From contig JARKQP010000956.1 in assembly GCA_029974875.1 (NCBI GenBank), positions 1 to 27,482 on the forward strand: a stretch of 27,482 nt of DNA, given 5' to 3'. Under the pieces are notes generated by a model. That model was not told the DNA's origin, made no database searches, and was given only the letters and a program-made list of their open reading frames with translations. Of the stretch, positions 7,903-16,313 are shown piece by piece; positions within the stretch are counted from its first letter, which is position 1; each line of letters opens with the position of its first letter. The position numbers were made by a program, and so were the translations under genes. Origin of the DNA: Mobilitalea sp. (GTDB lineage Bacteria > Bacillota_A > Clostridia > Lachnospirales > Lachnospiraceae).

Positions 7903-8526
7903 TTAGGAGTTCTTCATAACAATACTTTCAATAATATTAGCGACATCTTCGCAATTATCACAACATTTTTCGAGGCGGTGGAGCACTTCGGTCCAGCACA
8001 TCAATTCAATGGGATCCTTTGAGGTCTGGAACAGGTTACGCATGGTATCTACATATAATGCATCCCCTTCCTCTTCAAGATGGTTGATTGCGATAATCTT
8101 ATCGCGGAGCTTCTTGGAGGTTTTGAAGCTTTTAAACTCACCTAAGGCCTCATCCAGGGCCTTGCAGCAGGAAGCGATCAGTTCAGTGAATTTTAACACC
8201 TCGGGACGGATGGTCTGGATGTTGAACATGTCGATATAGATCAGGACATCCTCTACAGAGTCAGTTACATCGTCAATTTCCTGGGCAAGGGAGATGATAT
8301 CCTCACGTTCGATTGGAGGAAGGAATTCTTTGACCAGGCGGTTCATGATCTCATGCTTGGCGATATCTGCATTATGCTCAATTTCATGGGCGTCCTTCAC
8401 CTTTTCCGTAATACATCCGGGATCAAAATTAGTAAAGGTTTCATGTAAGGTTACCGCCAGCCTGTAGGAATATTTTGAGAGACCGGCAAAGGCATCAAAG
8501 TAATTATAATCATTCTTTCTTTTCAT
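7903..8526 (-). CDS. DUF47 (PhoU-like) partner of the phosphate transporter
   Basis: All-helical 207-aa protein of the DUF47/TIGR00153 family, distantly related to PhoU. Acidic, metal-ligand-like segments repeat in the two halves: HEIEHNADIAKHEI, IDDVTDSVEDVL, then LEEEGDALYVDTM and CCDNCEDVANIIE. In many bacteria such proteins are encoded beside Pit transporters and modulate them, and the same pairing is seen here: it begins 22 nt after pit. The start ATG at 8526 has AAGGAAGGAA upstream. The product is cytosolic. Confidence 0.92.
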   Translation of the reverse strand: MKRKNDYNYFDAFAGLSKYSYRLAVTLHETFTNFDPGCITEKVKDAHEIEHNADIAKHEIMNRLVKEFLPPIEREDIISLAQEIDDVTDSVEDVLIYIDMFNIQTIRPEVLKFTELIASCCKALDEALGEFKSFKTSKKLRDKIIAINHLEEEGDALYVDTMRNLFQTSKDPIELMCWTEVLHRLEKCCDNCEDVANIIESIVMKNS

Positions 8527-8548
8527 TATTGAAAACTTCCTTCCTTAT

Positions 8549-9598
8549 TTAAAATAATTTCATAAATATATATGCCATCAGGTAACCTAACAAACCACAG
8601 CCCGGGAATGTTAAGACCCATGCGTAGATCATTTCCTTAACGACACTCCAATTAACGCTGGAGACTCTTTTTGCAGCTCCTACACCCATGATGGCGGTCG
8701 TTTTGGTGTGTGTTGTACTGACCGGGATACCTGTTACGGAGGCTAGCCATAGACAGAAGGTTGCGGCTACATCTGCGGAAAAGCCTTGGAAGGTACCTAG
8801 TTTAACCATTCCCATACCTACGGTTTTGATAATCTTGTAGCCGCCGATGGAGGTTCCCAGAGCCATAACGACGGAACATAGGACCATAAGCCAGATTGGG
8901 ATGCCGAAGGAGGATACATTTCCCTGCCCCTTAGCAAGGAATACTCCTAAGAGGAATACGCCCATGAACTTTTGTCCGTCCTGCGCACCGTGCATGAAGG
9001 CCATGGCAGCACCGCCAAGAACCTGTCCCTTTTGGAAAAATGAATTGGTCTTACGGCGGTCCATGCTCTTACATAGGAAGCCAAGGAGCTTTGTAATGAC
9101 AAATCCTGAACCAAAGCCTAAGACAGTGGACAGGAGTAAGCCGTAGATTACCTTGACCCATTCGGCACCGTTGATTCCCTGACCGCCCTGCAATGCCAGC
9201 GCGGCACCGGAAATCCCTGCAATTAACGCATGGGATTCACTGGTAGGAATTCCGAAAGCCCAGGCAGCGGTAGCCCATACAACAATAGCAAAAAGTGCGG
9301 CACATAAAGCGACCAATGCATTATGGGAGTTTTCTCCAAAATCAACCATGTTGTAAATAGTCATAGCAACTGAATTATTAACCATAGTCATAACAAGTAC
9401 GCCTAGGAAGTTAAAGATAGCTGCCATGATAATGGCATTTTTGGGGCTGATGGACCGGGTAGATACACAGGTAGCTATGGCATTTGGTGCATCTGTCCAG
9501 CCATTTACCAGAATAACTCCGAGCACCAACACAACCGTTATAAATAAGGCCGGGTTTGATGTCAGCTGATGTAGAAACTCAGCTAAAGTAATTGTCAT
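8549..9598 (-). CDS. pit: Low-affinity inorganic phosphate transporter, PiT family
   Basis: A 349-aa integral membrane symporter of the PiT family (PF01384), at the short end for the family. The duplicated family signatures are present: GWTDAPNAIATCVSTRSIS near the N-terminus and PVSTTHTKTTAIMGVGA near the C-terminus, plus MHGAQDGQKFMG in the middle. It imports phosphate, probably as a metal-phosphate complex, driven by a cation gradient. The start ATG at 9598 follows an AGGAGG on this strand. It leads the operon pit-DUF47-ytvI and has a good promoter and Pho-box-like repeats upstream. Confidence 0.95.
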   Translation of the reverse strand: MTITLAEFLHQLTSNPALFITVVLVLGVILVNGWTDAPNAIATCVSTRSISPKNAIIMAAIFNFLGVLVMTMVNNSVAMTIYNMVDFGENSHNALVALCAALFAIVVWATAAWAFGIPTSESHALIAGISGAALALQGGQGINGAEWVKVIYGLLLSTVLGFGSGFVITKLLGFLCKSMDRRKTNSFFQKGQVLGGAAMAFMHGAQDGQKFMGVFLLGVFLAKGQGNVSSFGIPIWLMVLCSVVMALGTSIGGYKIIKTVGMGMVKLGTFQGFSADVAATFCLWLASVTGIPVSTTHTKTTAIMGVGAAKRVSSVNWSVVKEMIYAWVLTFPGCGLLGYLMAYIFMKLF

Positions 9599-9633
9599 AA
9601 TTGCGCCTCCTAAAACTCAATATTAAATTTTTT

Positions 9634-9648
9634 GTTACTACTTGTAAC
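9634..9648. promoter_or_regulatory. Inverted repeat in the pit 5' leader
   Basis: GTTAC (9634-9638) and GTAAC (9644-9648) are inverted around 5 nt. The site would lie just downstream of the predicted pit transcription start (near 9653), a position that suits a repressor. Short arms limit confidence. Confidence 0.35.
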
Positions 9649-9659
9649 CAATCATTAAA

Positions 9660-9688
9660 ATCTTATCACGAATACAAGCCATTAGCAA
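9660..9688 (-). promoter_or_regulatory. Promoter of the pit operon
   Basis: On the minus strand: -35 TTGCTA (9688-9683), spacer 17 nt, -10 TAAGAT (9665-9660), predicted start near 9653, 55 nt before the pit start codon. Confidence 0.55.
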
Positions 9689-9705
9689 TCATATTTTAGA
9701 CGAAA

Positions 9706-9775
9706 TTTACGTGAATTTTACACGATATTCGCATTTATCTAATATATTTTACACAGATTTTACACAGAATTTACG
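9706..9775. promoter_or_regulatory. Pho-box-like TTTACA direct repeats
   Basis: TTTACG (9706), TTTACA (9717) and, in a second group, TTTACA (9748), TTTACA (9759) and TTTACG (9770) recur with an exact 11-bp step inside each group. This is the layout of PhoP sites in Bacillus (TTAACA-like hexamers every 11 bp). They lie 18-87 bp upstream of the pit -35. Phosphate-responsive control is inferred from motif and neighbour only. Confidence 0.5.
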
Positions 9776-9978
9776 CTGGTCAATTCCTGTAAAATCGTGA
9801 CGAAAGTGCAGCGGATTATTTGGACAGGAATCCATATCAGGCAGCGGACTAAAGGTGGGTTTATGTAAAATCTGAGCCAAAAAATGCTGAAATTCCACCA
9901 TACTATAGCTGTGGTTCATACCACGTATAAATATAAGTTATGACGAAAAATCTTCCACGCTGATTTTGAAATAAAACA

Positions 9979-10007
9979 TTGATTTTTGCAGAGAAATCCT
10001 TTATGAT
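9979..10007 (+). promoter_or_regulatory. Promoter of ilvD
   Basis: TTGATT (9979-9984), 17 nt spacer, TATGAT (10002-10007), predicted start near 10014. This gives a leader of about 243 nt before ilvD. Of the 658-nt gap 9599-10256, the part from 9776 to 9978 shows no gene. Confidence 0.6.
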
Positions 10008-10058
10008 ATAGCTTACTACTTTAAGGTAATGTTGTATCCCAAAGGTGGGATAGCTTAT

Positions 10059-10121
10059 ATGGGCATAACAGGTATCATCTGGCAGCGGCAGCTCCGGCTG
10101 CAGCGCTGTGGGCAGGAATAG
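10059..10121 (+). CDS. Candidate ilvD leader peptide
   Basis: A 20-codon open frame starting MGITGIIWQRQLRLQ and ending TAG at 10119. It holds three Ile and two Leu, including an adjacent Ile pair, and sits 45 nt after the predicted start of transcription. The upstream AAAGGTGGG is an imperfect ribosome site and lies partly in a small hairpin (TATCCC 10035-10040 with GGGATA 10047-10052). A hairpin (GCCTGT/ACAGGC, 10123-10140) follows the stop directly. The arrangement is that of a translated leader controlling ilvD, but Ile enrichment in 20 codons may be chance. Confidence 0.35.
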   Translation: MGITGIIWQRQLRLQRCGQE

Positions 10122-10164
10122 CGCCTGTCCGCAAACAGGCACCTGGCTTATGTCTGCAGGCAGG

Positions 10165-10233
10165 CACCGGGAAAAATGCATAGCATATTTCTTCGGTGTA
10201 TAATTATAATTAGGGTGTTCGAAAGATACACCC
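10165..10233 (+). promoter_or_regulatory. Mutually exclusive hairpins before ilvD
   Basis: CACCG (10165-10169) can pair with CGGTG (10194-10198). The overlapping GGTGTAT (10195-10201) can instead pair with ATACACC (10226-10232), whose bases can also pair with GGGTGT (10213-10218). Only one arrangement can form at a time. The last stem ends 9 nt before the ilvD ribosome site (10243-10249), so control of translation is more likely than termination; there is no T-run. Confidence 0.4.
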
Positions 10234-10256
10234 CGGAAAGAAAAGGTGGTTAAAGG

Positions 10257-11930
10257 ATGAGAAGTGACGCAGTAAAAACTGGTATAGCACAAGCTCCGCA
10301 TAGATCGTTGTTTAATGCTCTGGGGCTGACAAAGGAAGAGATGAGAAAGCCGCTTATCGGTATTGTAAGCTCTTATAATGAAATAGTTCCCGGCCATATC
10401 AACCTGGATAAGATTGTAGATGCCGTCAAGCTAGGCGTTGCTATGGCAGGAGGAACACCGATTGTATTTCCTGCTATCGCCGTTTGCGATGGTATCGCAA
10501 TGGGTCATCAGGGTATGAAATATTCCTTAGTGACGAGGGACTTGATTGCGGACTCTACCGAAGCGATGGCGATGGCTCATCAATTTGACGCACTTGTTAT
10601 GGTGCCGAACTGTGATAAGAATGTACCGGGCTTATTAATGGCGGCAGCCAGGGTGAATATCCCTACTATATTTGTAAGCGGCGGTCCGATGCTGGCAGGC
10701 AGGGTTAAGGGACAGAAGTCCAGCCTATCCTCCATGTTCGAGGCAGTAGGTGCATATGCAGCCGGTAATATGACGGAAGAGGAAGTAGAGGAATACGAGA
10801 ACAAAGTCTGTGCTACCTGCGGTTCCTGCTCCGGCATGTATACCGCTAACTCCATGAACTGCTTAACAGAAGCAATTGGTATGGGGTTGAAGGGTAATGG
10901 TACGGTTCCGGCAGTATATTCCGAGAGGATCCGTTTAGCAAAGCATGCCGGCATGAAGATTATGGAGCTGTTAGAGAAGGACATCAGGCCGAAGGACATC
11001 ATGACAAAGGAAGCGTTCATGAATTCCTTGGCAGTAGATATGGCTCTTGGATGTTCTACCAATACAATGCTGCATTTACCGGCAATTGCCCATGAATGTG
11101 GCTTTGAACTGAATATAGATATTGCAAACGAAGTAAGTGCCAGGACACCGAACCTCTGCCACCTGGCGCCGGCCGGACATACATATATGGAAGACTTAAA
11201 TGAGGCCGGTGGAGTATATGCCGTTATGAATGAATTAAGCAAGAAGGATCTCTTAAATCTTGACCTGATTACGGCAACCGGTAAAACCGTCGGTGAGAAT
11301 ATTAAAAACTGCAGGAACCTTGACCCGGAGGTTATCAGGCCAATTGAGGATCCCTTCAGTGAGTCGGGCGGTATCGCGGTCCTGAAAGGTAATCTTGCAC
11401 CTGACAGCGGTGTCGTAAAGCGTTCTGCCGTAGCACCGGAGATGCTAAAGCATGAAGGACCTGCAAGAGTATTCGACTGTGAGGAGGATGCGATTGCTAC
11501 AATCAAAGACGGTAAGATTAATCCGGGTGATGTAGTAGTTATCCGTTATGAAGGACCAAAGGGCGGACCGGGCATGAGGGAAATGCTTAACCCTACCAGT
11601 GCGATTATGGGCATGGGCCTTGGCTCATCGGTAGCCCTGATTACGGACGGCCGTTTCTCCGGAGCCTCCAGGGGAGCCTGTATCGGCCATGTGTCCCCAG
11701 AGGCAGCAGTTGGCGGTAATATTGCCCTTGTGGAAGAAGGAGACATAATCCAAATCGATATTAATGCTAATTCCCTGAACTTCGTTATTTCTGATGGGGA
11801 GCTGGAAGCCCGCAGGGCAAAATGGCAGCCCCGTCAGCCAAAGATTACCACAGGCTATCTGTCACGTTACGTGGCAATGGTTACGAGCGGTAACAGGGGA
11901 GCGATCCTAGAGGTGCCTAAAGTACAATAG
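10257..11930 (+). CDS. ilvD: Dihydroxy-acid dehydratase
   Basis: IlvD dehydrates 2,3-dihydroxyisovalerate and 2,3-dihydroxy-3-methylvalerate to the 2-oxo acids that precede valine and isoleucine (and leucine through 2-oxoisovalerate). The 557 aa are the normal length of the bacterial enzyme. Likely Fe-S ligands are Cys77 ([10 protein letters not shown]), Cys119 (PNCDKNVPG) and Cys191 ([14 protein letters not shown]). The C-terminal [19 protein letters not shown] signature is intact. ATG 10257 follows AAGGTGG (10243-10249) by 7 nt. It precedes ilvB by 138 nt, so both may share a transcript, although ilvB has its own structured leader. Confidence 0.97.
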   Translation: MRSDAVKTGIAQAPHRSLFNALGLTKEEMRKPLIGIVSSYNEIVPGHINLDKIVDAVKLGVAMAGGTPIVFPAIAVCDGIAMGHQGMKYSLVTRDLIADSTEAMAMAHQFDALVMVPNCDKNVPGLLMAAARVNIPTIFVSGGPMLAGRVKGQKSSLSSMFEAVGAYAAGNMTEEEVEEYENKVCATCGSCSGMYTANSMNCLTEAIGMGLKGNGTVPAVYSERIRLAKHAGMKIMELLEKDIRPKDIMTKEAFMNSLAVDMALGCSTNTMLHLPAIAHECGFELNIDIANEVSARTPNLCHLAPAGHTYMEDLNEAGGVYAVMNELSKKDLLNLDLITATGKTVGENIKNCRNLDPEVIRPIEDPFSESGGIAVLKGNLAPDSGVVKRSAVAPEMLKHEGPARVFDCEEDAIATIKDGKINPGDVVVIRYEGPKGGPGMREMLNPTSAIMGMGLGSSVALITDGRFSGASRGACIGHVSPEAAVGGNIALVEEGDIIQIDINANSLNFVISDGELEARRAKWQPRQPKITTGYLSRYVAMVTSGNRGAILEVPKVQ

Positions 11931-11982
11931 ATAAGCTGTCCTGGAGTTTAGCCGCAGGGGCTTGGCTGGAATAAGAACATGA

Positions 11983-12052
11983 ACCAGAGCGCTGTCGTAA
12001 TGGAAGCACAGCCTACTAATAGTGTCGGGGGTGCTTATAGGGCACTCCTGGT
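11983..12052 (+). promoter_or_regulatory. Predicted three-way-junction leader of ilvB
   Basis: Closing stem ACCAG (11983-11987) with CTGGT (12048-12052), and two inner hairpins: GCTGT (11991-11995) with ACAGC (12008-12012), and GGGTGC (12029-12034) with GCACTC (12042-12047). The ilvB ribosome site GGAGG (12059-12063) follows within 7 nt. Stems are short and the fold was made by eye, so it may be chance. Confidence 0.35.
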
Positions 12053-12068
12053 AGAAGTGGAGGTATTG

Positions 12069-13751
12069 ATGGAATTAACAGGATCCCAGATTGTAATTGA
12101 ATGTTTAAAGGAACAGGGCGTGGATACCGTATTCGGTTATCCAGGCGGAACGATTTTAAATATATATGATGAATTATATAAGCATAGCCATGAAATAAGG
12201 CATATCCTGACTGCCCATGAGCAGGGTGCAGCCCATGCAGCAGACGGATATGCGAGGGCTACGGGCAAGGTCGGTGTATGCTTTGCAACCTCAGGACCCG
12301 GGTCCACAAACCTGGTAACGGGTATAGCTACGGCATACATGGACAGCGTACCGATGGTGGCGATTACAGCCAATGTAGCAGTGGGGCTTCTGGGAAGGGA
12401 TAGCTTCCAGGAGGTCGATATCGCAGGTGTAACCATGCCGATTACAAAGCATAATTATATTGTAAAGGATATTGCAAACCTGGCGGAGACGCTGCGCAAG
12501 GCCTTCCAGATTGCCAGATCAGGCAGGCCGGGACCGGTGCTGGTGGACATAACAAAGGATGTAACAGCAGCGAAGGTAAAATATACCCCGGTAGTTCCGG
12601 AAGAGGTTAAACGGCGGATAGAGGACATAACAGAGGAAGACATCCGTAAAGCTGTTGAATTAATCAAGCATTCGAAAAAGCCCTTTGTCTTTGTCGGAGG
12701 CGGAGCCGTTATATCGGAGGCACATGATGAGCTGAAGGAATTTGTAGATAAGGTAGATGCTCCTGTCTGTGATACGCTCATGGGAAAAGGTGCCTTTGAC
12801 GGAACGGATGAGCGTTATTCAGGCATGATTGGTATGCATGGCACAAAGGCCTCCAATCTGGGGGTAACAGAATGTGACCTTCTGATTACCATCGGTGCGA
12901 GATTCTCTGACCGTGTTACCGGCAATGCAAAAAAGTTTGCTAGAAACGCAAAGATTCTTCATATTGACATTGACCCGGCAGAGATTAATAAGAGCGTAAA
13001 AGCCCATTACAGCGTTGTCGGGGATATCAAGGAAGTGCTAAAAATACTGAACGGACACATTTCCCAGCAAAACCATAAGGAATGGGTAGAGCATGTGGAG
13101 GGCCTAAAGAAGAGGTATCCGTTAAAATATAATCAGGAGCAGTTAACAGGGCCTTATATCCTGGAGAAGCTCTATGAGATAACAGACGGAGATGCCATCA
13201 TTACAACAGAGGTAGGCCAGCACCAGATGTGGGCCGCACAATATTATAATTATAAGCTGCCAAGAACCTTCATTACCTCGGGAGGCTTGGGCACGATGGG
13301 ATATGGACTTGGAGCCTGTATCGGTGCAAAGGTCGGCATGCCGGACAAAACAGTTATCAATATTGCAGGCGACGGCTGCTTTAGGATGAATCTGAACGAA
13401 CTGGCAACAGCTACCCGTTATGATATTCCGATCATTGAAATCGTGTTCAACAACCATGTACTTGGTATGGTCCGCCAGTGGCAGACCTTATTCTACGAAG
13501 AGAGATACTCTTATACGAACCTGAGGGATAAGGTAGACTTTGTTAAGGTTGCAGAGGCCATGGGAGCAAAAGCCTTCCGGATTACCGAGAAGGAAGAGGT
13601 GGAAGCTGTACTTAAGGAAGCCATTGCCTTAAAGGAGCCGGTGCTGATTGAATGTATCATTGACAGTGATGATAAGGTTTGGCCAATGGTTGCTCCGGGA
13701 GCCGCAATAGAGGATGTGTTCACGGAGGAAGACTTAAAAGACCGGAAATAA
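12069..13751 (+). CDS. ilvB: Acetolactate synthase, catalytic subunit
   Basis: ThDP-dependent acetohydroxyacid synthase large subunit, 560 aa. It joins two pyruvates, or pyruvate and 2-oxobutyrate, in the first common step of branched-chain synthesis. The catalytic Glu51 is in AHEQGAAHAADGYARA; the ThDP/Mg motif is GDGCFRMNLNELATA, ending near NNHVLGMVRQWQ, the segment typical of the biosynthetic, FAD-containing type. The start is ATG 12069 (MELTGSQIV), behind GTGGAGG; an in-frame ATG at 11979 would add 30 residues that the family lacks and has no good ribosome site. No regulatory subunit gene (ilvN) follows; the next element is a terminator. Confidence 0.95.
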   Translation: MELTGSQIVIECLKEQGVDTVFGYPGGTILNIYDELYKHSHEIRHILTAHEQGAAHAADGYARATGKVGVCFATSGPGSTNLVTGIATAYMDSVPMVAITANVAVGLLGRDSFQEVDIAGVTMPITKHNYIVKDIANLAETLRKAFQIARSGRPGPVLVDITKDVTAAKVKYTPVVPEEVKRRIEDITEEDIRKAVELIKHSKKPFVFVGGGAVISEAHDELKEFVDKVDAPVCDTLMGKGAFDGTDERYSGMIGMHGTKASNLGVTECDLLITIGARFSDRVTGNAKKFARNAKILHIDIDPAEINKSVKAHYSVVGDIKEVLKILNGHISQQNHKEWVEHVEGLKKRYPLKYNQEQLTGPYILEKLYEITDGDAIITTEVGQHQMWAAQYYNYKLPRTFITSGGLGTMGYGLGACIGAKVGMPDKTVINIAGDGCFRMNLNELATATRYDIPIIEIVFNNHVLGMVRQWQTLFYEERYSYTNLRDKVDFVKVAEAMGAKAFRITEKEEVEAVLKEAIALKEPVLIECIIDSDDKVWPMVAPGAAIEDVFTEEDLKDRK

Positions 13752-13764
13752 ATTGTCCATGACC

Positions 13765-13812
13765 AAGGCAGCTGCCTTACCTCCCACGAGGTATCCGGGA
13801 GCTGCCTTTTTG
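13765..13812 (+). terminator. Intrinsic terminator after ilvB
   Basis: AAGGCAGCT (13765-13773) pairs with AGCTGCCTT (13800-13808), with an inner TACCTC/GAGGTA hairpin, and is followed by a run of T to 13811. Confidence 0.9.
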
Positions 13813-13866
13813 GCAGTGTGGGTATAAGAGTGTGGGGATAAGTAGGGGTCAATAGTCATATTAATA

Positions 13867-13895
13867 TTGACAAAAAAATAACGCAGTCATATAAT
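13867..13895 (+). promoter_or_regulatory. Consensus promoter of serC-serA
   Basis: Exact TTGACA (13867-13872), 17-nt spacer, exact TATAAT (13890-13895). This is the strongest housekeeping-sigma promoter in the window; start predicted near 13902. Confidence 0.9.
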
Positions 13896-13901
13896 TAAGT
13901 T

Positions 13902-13927
13902 TATAACTTTACCAGAGTAAAGTTATA
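13902..13927 (+). promoter_or_regulatory. 11-bp perfect hairpin at the serC mRNA 5' end
   Basis: TATAACTTTAC (13902-13912) and GTAAAGTTATA (13917-13927) are perfect inverted repeats around CAGA. The repeat starts where transcription should start, so it could be a dimeric repressor operator in DNA or a 5'-terminal stem-loop protecting the mRNA. Confidence 0.7.
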
Positions 13928-13970
13928 TGATAATTATGATATAAAGGAACCTTTTAAGGAGGAAGAGAAA

Positions 13971-15056
13971 GTGGGAAGAATTTATAATTTTTCAGCAGGA
14001 CCGGCTATGCTACCGGTGGAGGTATTGCAGGAAGCAGCGGATGAGATGCTTGACTACAGGGGAACTGGCATGTCTGTTATGGAAATGAGCCACAGATCCA
14101 AGGAGTATGAGGCGATTATCCAGGAGGCGGAAAAGGACTTAAGGGACTTGATGAACATTCCTGATAACTATAAGGTGCTTTTCCTGCAGGGCGGCGCGTC
14201 ACTCCAATTTGCTGCGATCCCAATGAACCTAATGAAGAATAGGGTGGCAGATTATATCATTACAGGACAGTGGGCGAAAAAGGCCTATCAGGAGGCAAAG
14301 CTTTATGGTACGGTGAATGCCGTTGCATCCTCTGCAGATAAGACCTTCTCTTACATCCCTGATTGCTCCGACCTTCCTATTTCTGATGATGCAGATTATG
14401 TCTATATCTGCGAAAACAATACGATCTACGGAACAAAGTTTAAGACACTTCCTAACACGAAGGGTAAGACTTTAGTTGCAGACGTATCCTCCTGTTTCTT
14501 ATCTGAACCGGTGGACGTAGAAAAATACGGCCTCATATATGGCGGTGTGCAAAAGAATGTGGGACCGGCCGGTGTTGTAATCGTAATTATCCGTGAAGAT
14601 TTAATTACGGAGGATACACTACCCGGAACTCCTACCATGATGAAATATAAACTCCATGCGGATGAAAAGTCCCTTTATAATACGCCTCCCGCATATGGCA
14701 TCTATGTCTGCGGCAAGGTATTTAAGTGGATTAAGAATAAGGGCGGCTTACAGGCCATGAAGGAGCATAACGGGAAGAAAGCTGCCATCCTTTATGACTT
14801 CCTTGACCAGAGCAGGATGTTTAAGGGTACGGTAGTGAAGGAAGACCGTTCCTTAATGAATGTGCCCTTTGTAACCGGGGATGAAGAGCTGGACAATAAA
14901 TTTGTAAAAGAAGCAAAGGCAGCCGGCTTTGTTAACCTAAAGGGCCACAGGAGTGTCGGAGGAATGAGGGCATCCATTTACAATGCTATGCCCATAGAGG
15001 GTGTCGGGAAGCTGGTAGAGTTTATGCGGAAATTCGAAGTGGAAAATGCAAAATAA
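13971..15056 (+). CDS. serC: Phosphoserine aminotransferase
   Basis: PLP-dependent SerC, 361 aa, converting 3-phosphohydroxypyruvate and glutamate to phosphoserine and 2-oxoglutarate, the second step of serine synthesis. It begins with the typical IYNFSAGPAMLP and GMSVMEMSHRSKEY; the PLP lysine is Lys195 in YGGVQKNVGPAG; the C-terminus has the substrate-binding GHRSVGGMRASIYNA. The start is GTG 13971, supported by AAGGAGGA (13957-13964). It is 26 nt from serA and forms an operon with it under the consensus promoter and hairpin upstream. Confidence 0.97.
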   Translation: MGRIYNFSAGPAMLPVEVLQEAADEMLDYRGTGMSVMEMSHRSKEYEAIIQEAEKDLRDLMNIPDNYKVLFLQGGASLQFAAIPMNLMKNRVADYIITGQWAKKAYQEAKLYGTVNAVASSADKTFSYIPDCSDLPISDDADYVYICENNTIYGTKFKTLPNTKGKTLVADVSSCFLSEPVDVEKYGLIYGGVQKNVGPAGVVIVIIREDLITEDTLPGTPTMMKYKLHADEKSLYNTPPAYGIYVCGKVFKWIKNKGGLQAMKEHNGKKAAILYDFLDQSRMFKGTVVKEDRSLMNVPFVTGDEELDNKFVKEAKAAGFVNLKGHRSVGGMRASIYNAMPIEGVGKLVEFMRKFEVENAK

Positions 15057-15082
15057 TAGGATGACCAAAGGGGGTAACCTTC

Positions 15083-16261
15083 ATGAAATATAATTGTCTG
15101 AATCCGATCGCTGATGTCGGTTTGAACATTTTTACCGAAAAGTATGAAAAGGTGGAAAATATAAATGATGCAGATGTAGTGCTGGTAAGAAGTGCTGCCA
15201 TGCACGATATGGAATTTAGCCAGAATTTAAAGGCTATCGCACGGGCAGGAGCCGGTGTTAACAACATCCCGCTGGAGAAATGTGCGGAGCAGGGTATCGT
15301 AGTATTCAATACTCCCGGTGCCAACGCAAACGGCGTTAAGGAGCTGGTAATCGCAGGCCTGATGCTGGCATCCCGTGATATCCTGGGCGGTGTGGAGTGG
15401 GTTAAGACCATCAAGGATGAGCCGGGCGTTGCTAAGCTGGTGGAAAAGGGCAAGGGTAAATTTGCCGGTAAGGAGATTCTTGGAAAGAAGCTGGGAGTTA
15501 TCGGACTTGGTGCCATCGGTGTATTGGTGGCAAATGCGGCGAACCGTCTCGGCATGCAGGTGTATGGCTATGATCCCTTCATTTCCGTTGACAGCGCCTG
15601 GAATTTATCCCGTGATATTGTCCACGTTAAGACCAGGGAAGAGATTTACAAGGAGTGCGATTACATAACTGTCCATACTCCGCTGATTGAGGATACGGAT
15701 CCAAGCGTCAATACGAAGGAAATGATCAATGAGGAAACCCTGGAGCAGATGAAGCCGGGTGTGGTAATACTCAACTTTGCCAGGGACCTGCTGGTAAATG
15801 ACGCGGATATTGAGGTGGCGTTAAAGGAAGGCAAGGTTGCTAAATATGTGACGGATTTCCCGAACGAGAGGACTGCAAAGATGGAGGGTGTTATTGCAAT
15901 TCCCCATCTCGGTGCATCTACGGAGGAATCTGAGGATAACTGCGCGGTAATGGCAGTAAGGCAGCTGAGGGATTATATGGAGAACGGTAATATCAAAAAT
16001 TCCGTAAACTATCCTAACTGTGATGCAGGAAGCTGTAAGACAGCCGGGCGTATTGCCATCCTCCACAGGAATATTCCGAATATGCTGACCCAGTTTACAG
16101 GCGCATTTTCCACCATGGATATCAATATAGCCGACATGGTGAACAAGAGCCGTGGTGACTATGCCTATACCGTACTTGACGTGGAAGCAAAGATCAATGA
16201 GGATGTTGCCCTTAAGCTTTCTTCTATCAAGGGCGTGCTGAAGGTCAGGATCGTAAAGTAA
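15083..16261 (+). CDS. serA: D-3-phosphoglycerate dehydrogenase
   Basis: SerA of 392 aa oxidises 3-phosphoglycerate to 3-phosphohydroxypyruvate with NAD+, the committed step of serine synthesis. An N-terminal substrate domain (ARAGAGVNNIPLEKC) is followed by a Rossmann NAD domain (LGVIGLGAIGVLVANAA, about residues 135-155), the catalytic Arg region NFARDLLVN (most family members have ARG) and the catalytic His in PHLGASTEES. The last about 70 residues (IAILHRNIPNMLTQFTGAFS) form an ACT domain, the usual site of serine feedback. It is the short form lacking the extra domain of the 525-aa enzymes. GGGGG precedes ATG 15083. Confidence 0.95.
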   Translation: MKYNCLNPIADVGLNIFTEKYEKVENINDADVVLVRSAAMHDMEFSQNLKAIARAGAGVNNIPLEKCAEQGIVVFNTPGANANGVKELVIAGLMLASRDILGGVEWVKTIKDEPGVAKLVEKGKGKFAGKEILGKKLGVIGLGAIGVLVANAANRLGMQVYGYDPFISVDSAWNLSRDIVHVKTREEIYKECDYITVHTPLIEDTDPSVNTKEMINEETLEQMKPGVVILNFARDLLVNDADIEVALKEGKVAKYVTDFPNERTAKMEGVIAIPHLGASTEESEDNCAVMAVRQLRDYMENGNIKNSVNYPNCDAGSCKTAGRIAILHRNIPNMLTQFTGAFSTMDINIADMVNKSRGDYAYTVLDVEAKINEDVALKLSSIKGVLKVRIVK

Positions 16262-16313
16262 TAACCGGACACAGCAGGATCTGCTATGGATCAAATGGAG
16301 TGATATAAAAATT

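Noticed and set aside
10014..10256. T-box or ykkC-type riboswitch before ilvD
   Set aside because: I looked for a T-box core (AGGGTGGNACCGCG-like) and for ykkC-type conserved blocks and found neither here nor before leuB or ilvB.
11979..12068. A 30-residue N-terminal extension of IlvB
   Set aside because: The family starts at MELTGSQ, and the good ribosome site belongs to ATG 12069. An open frame of 30 codons can arise by chance.
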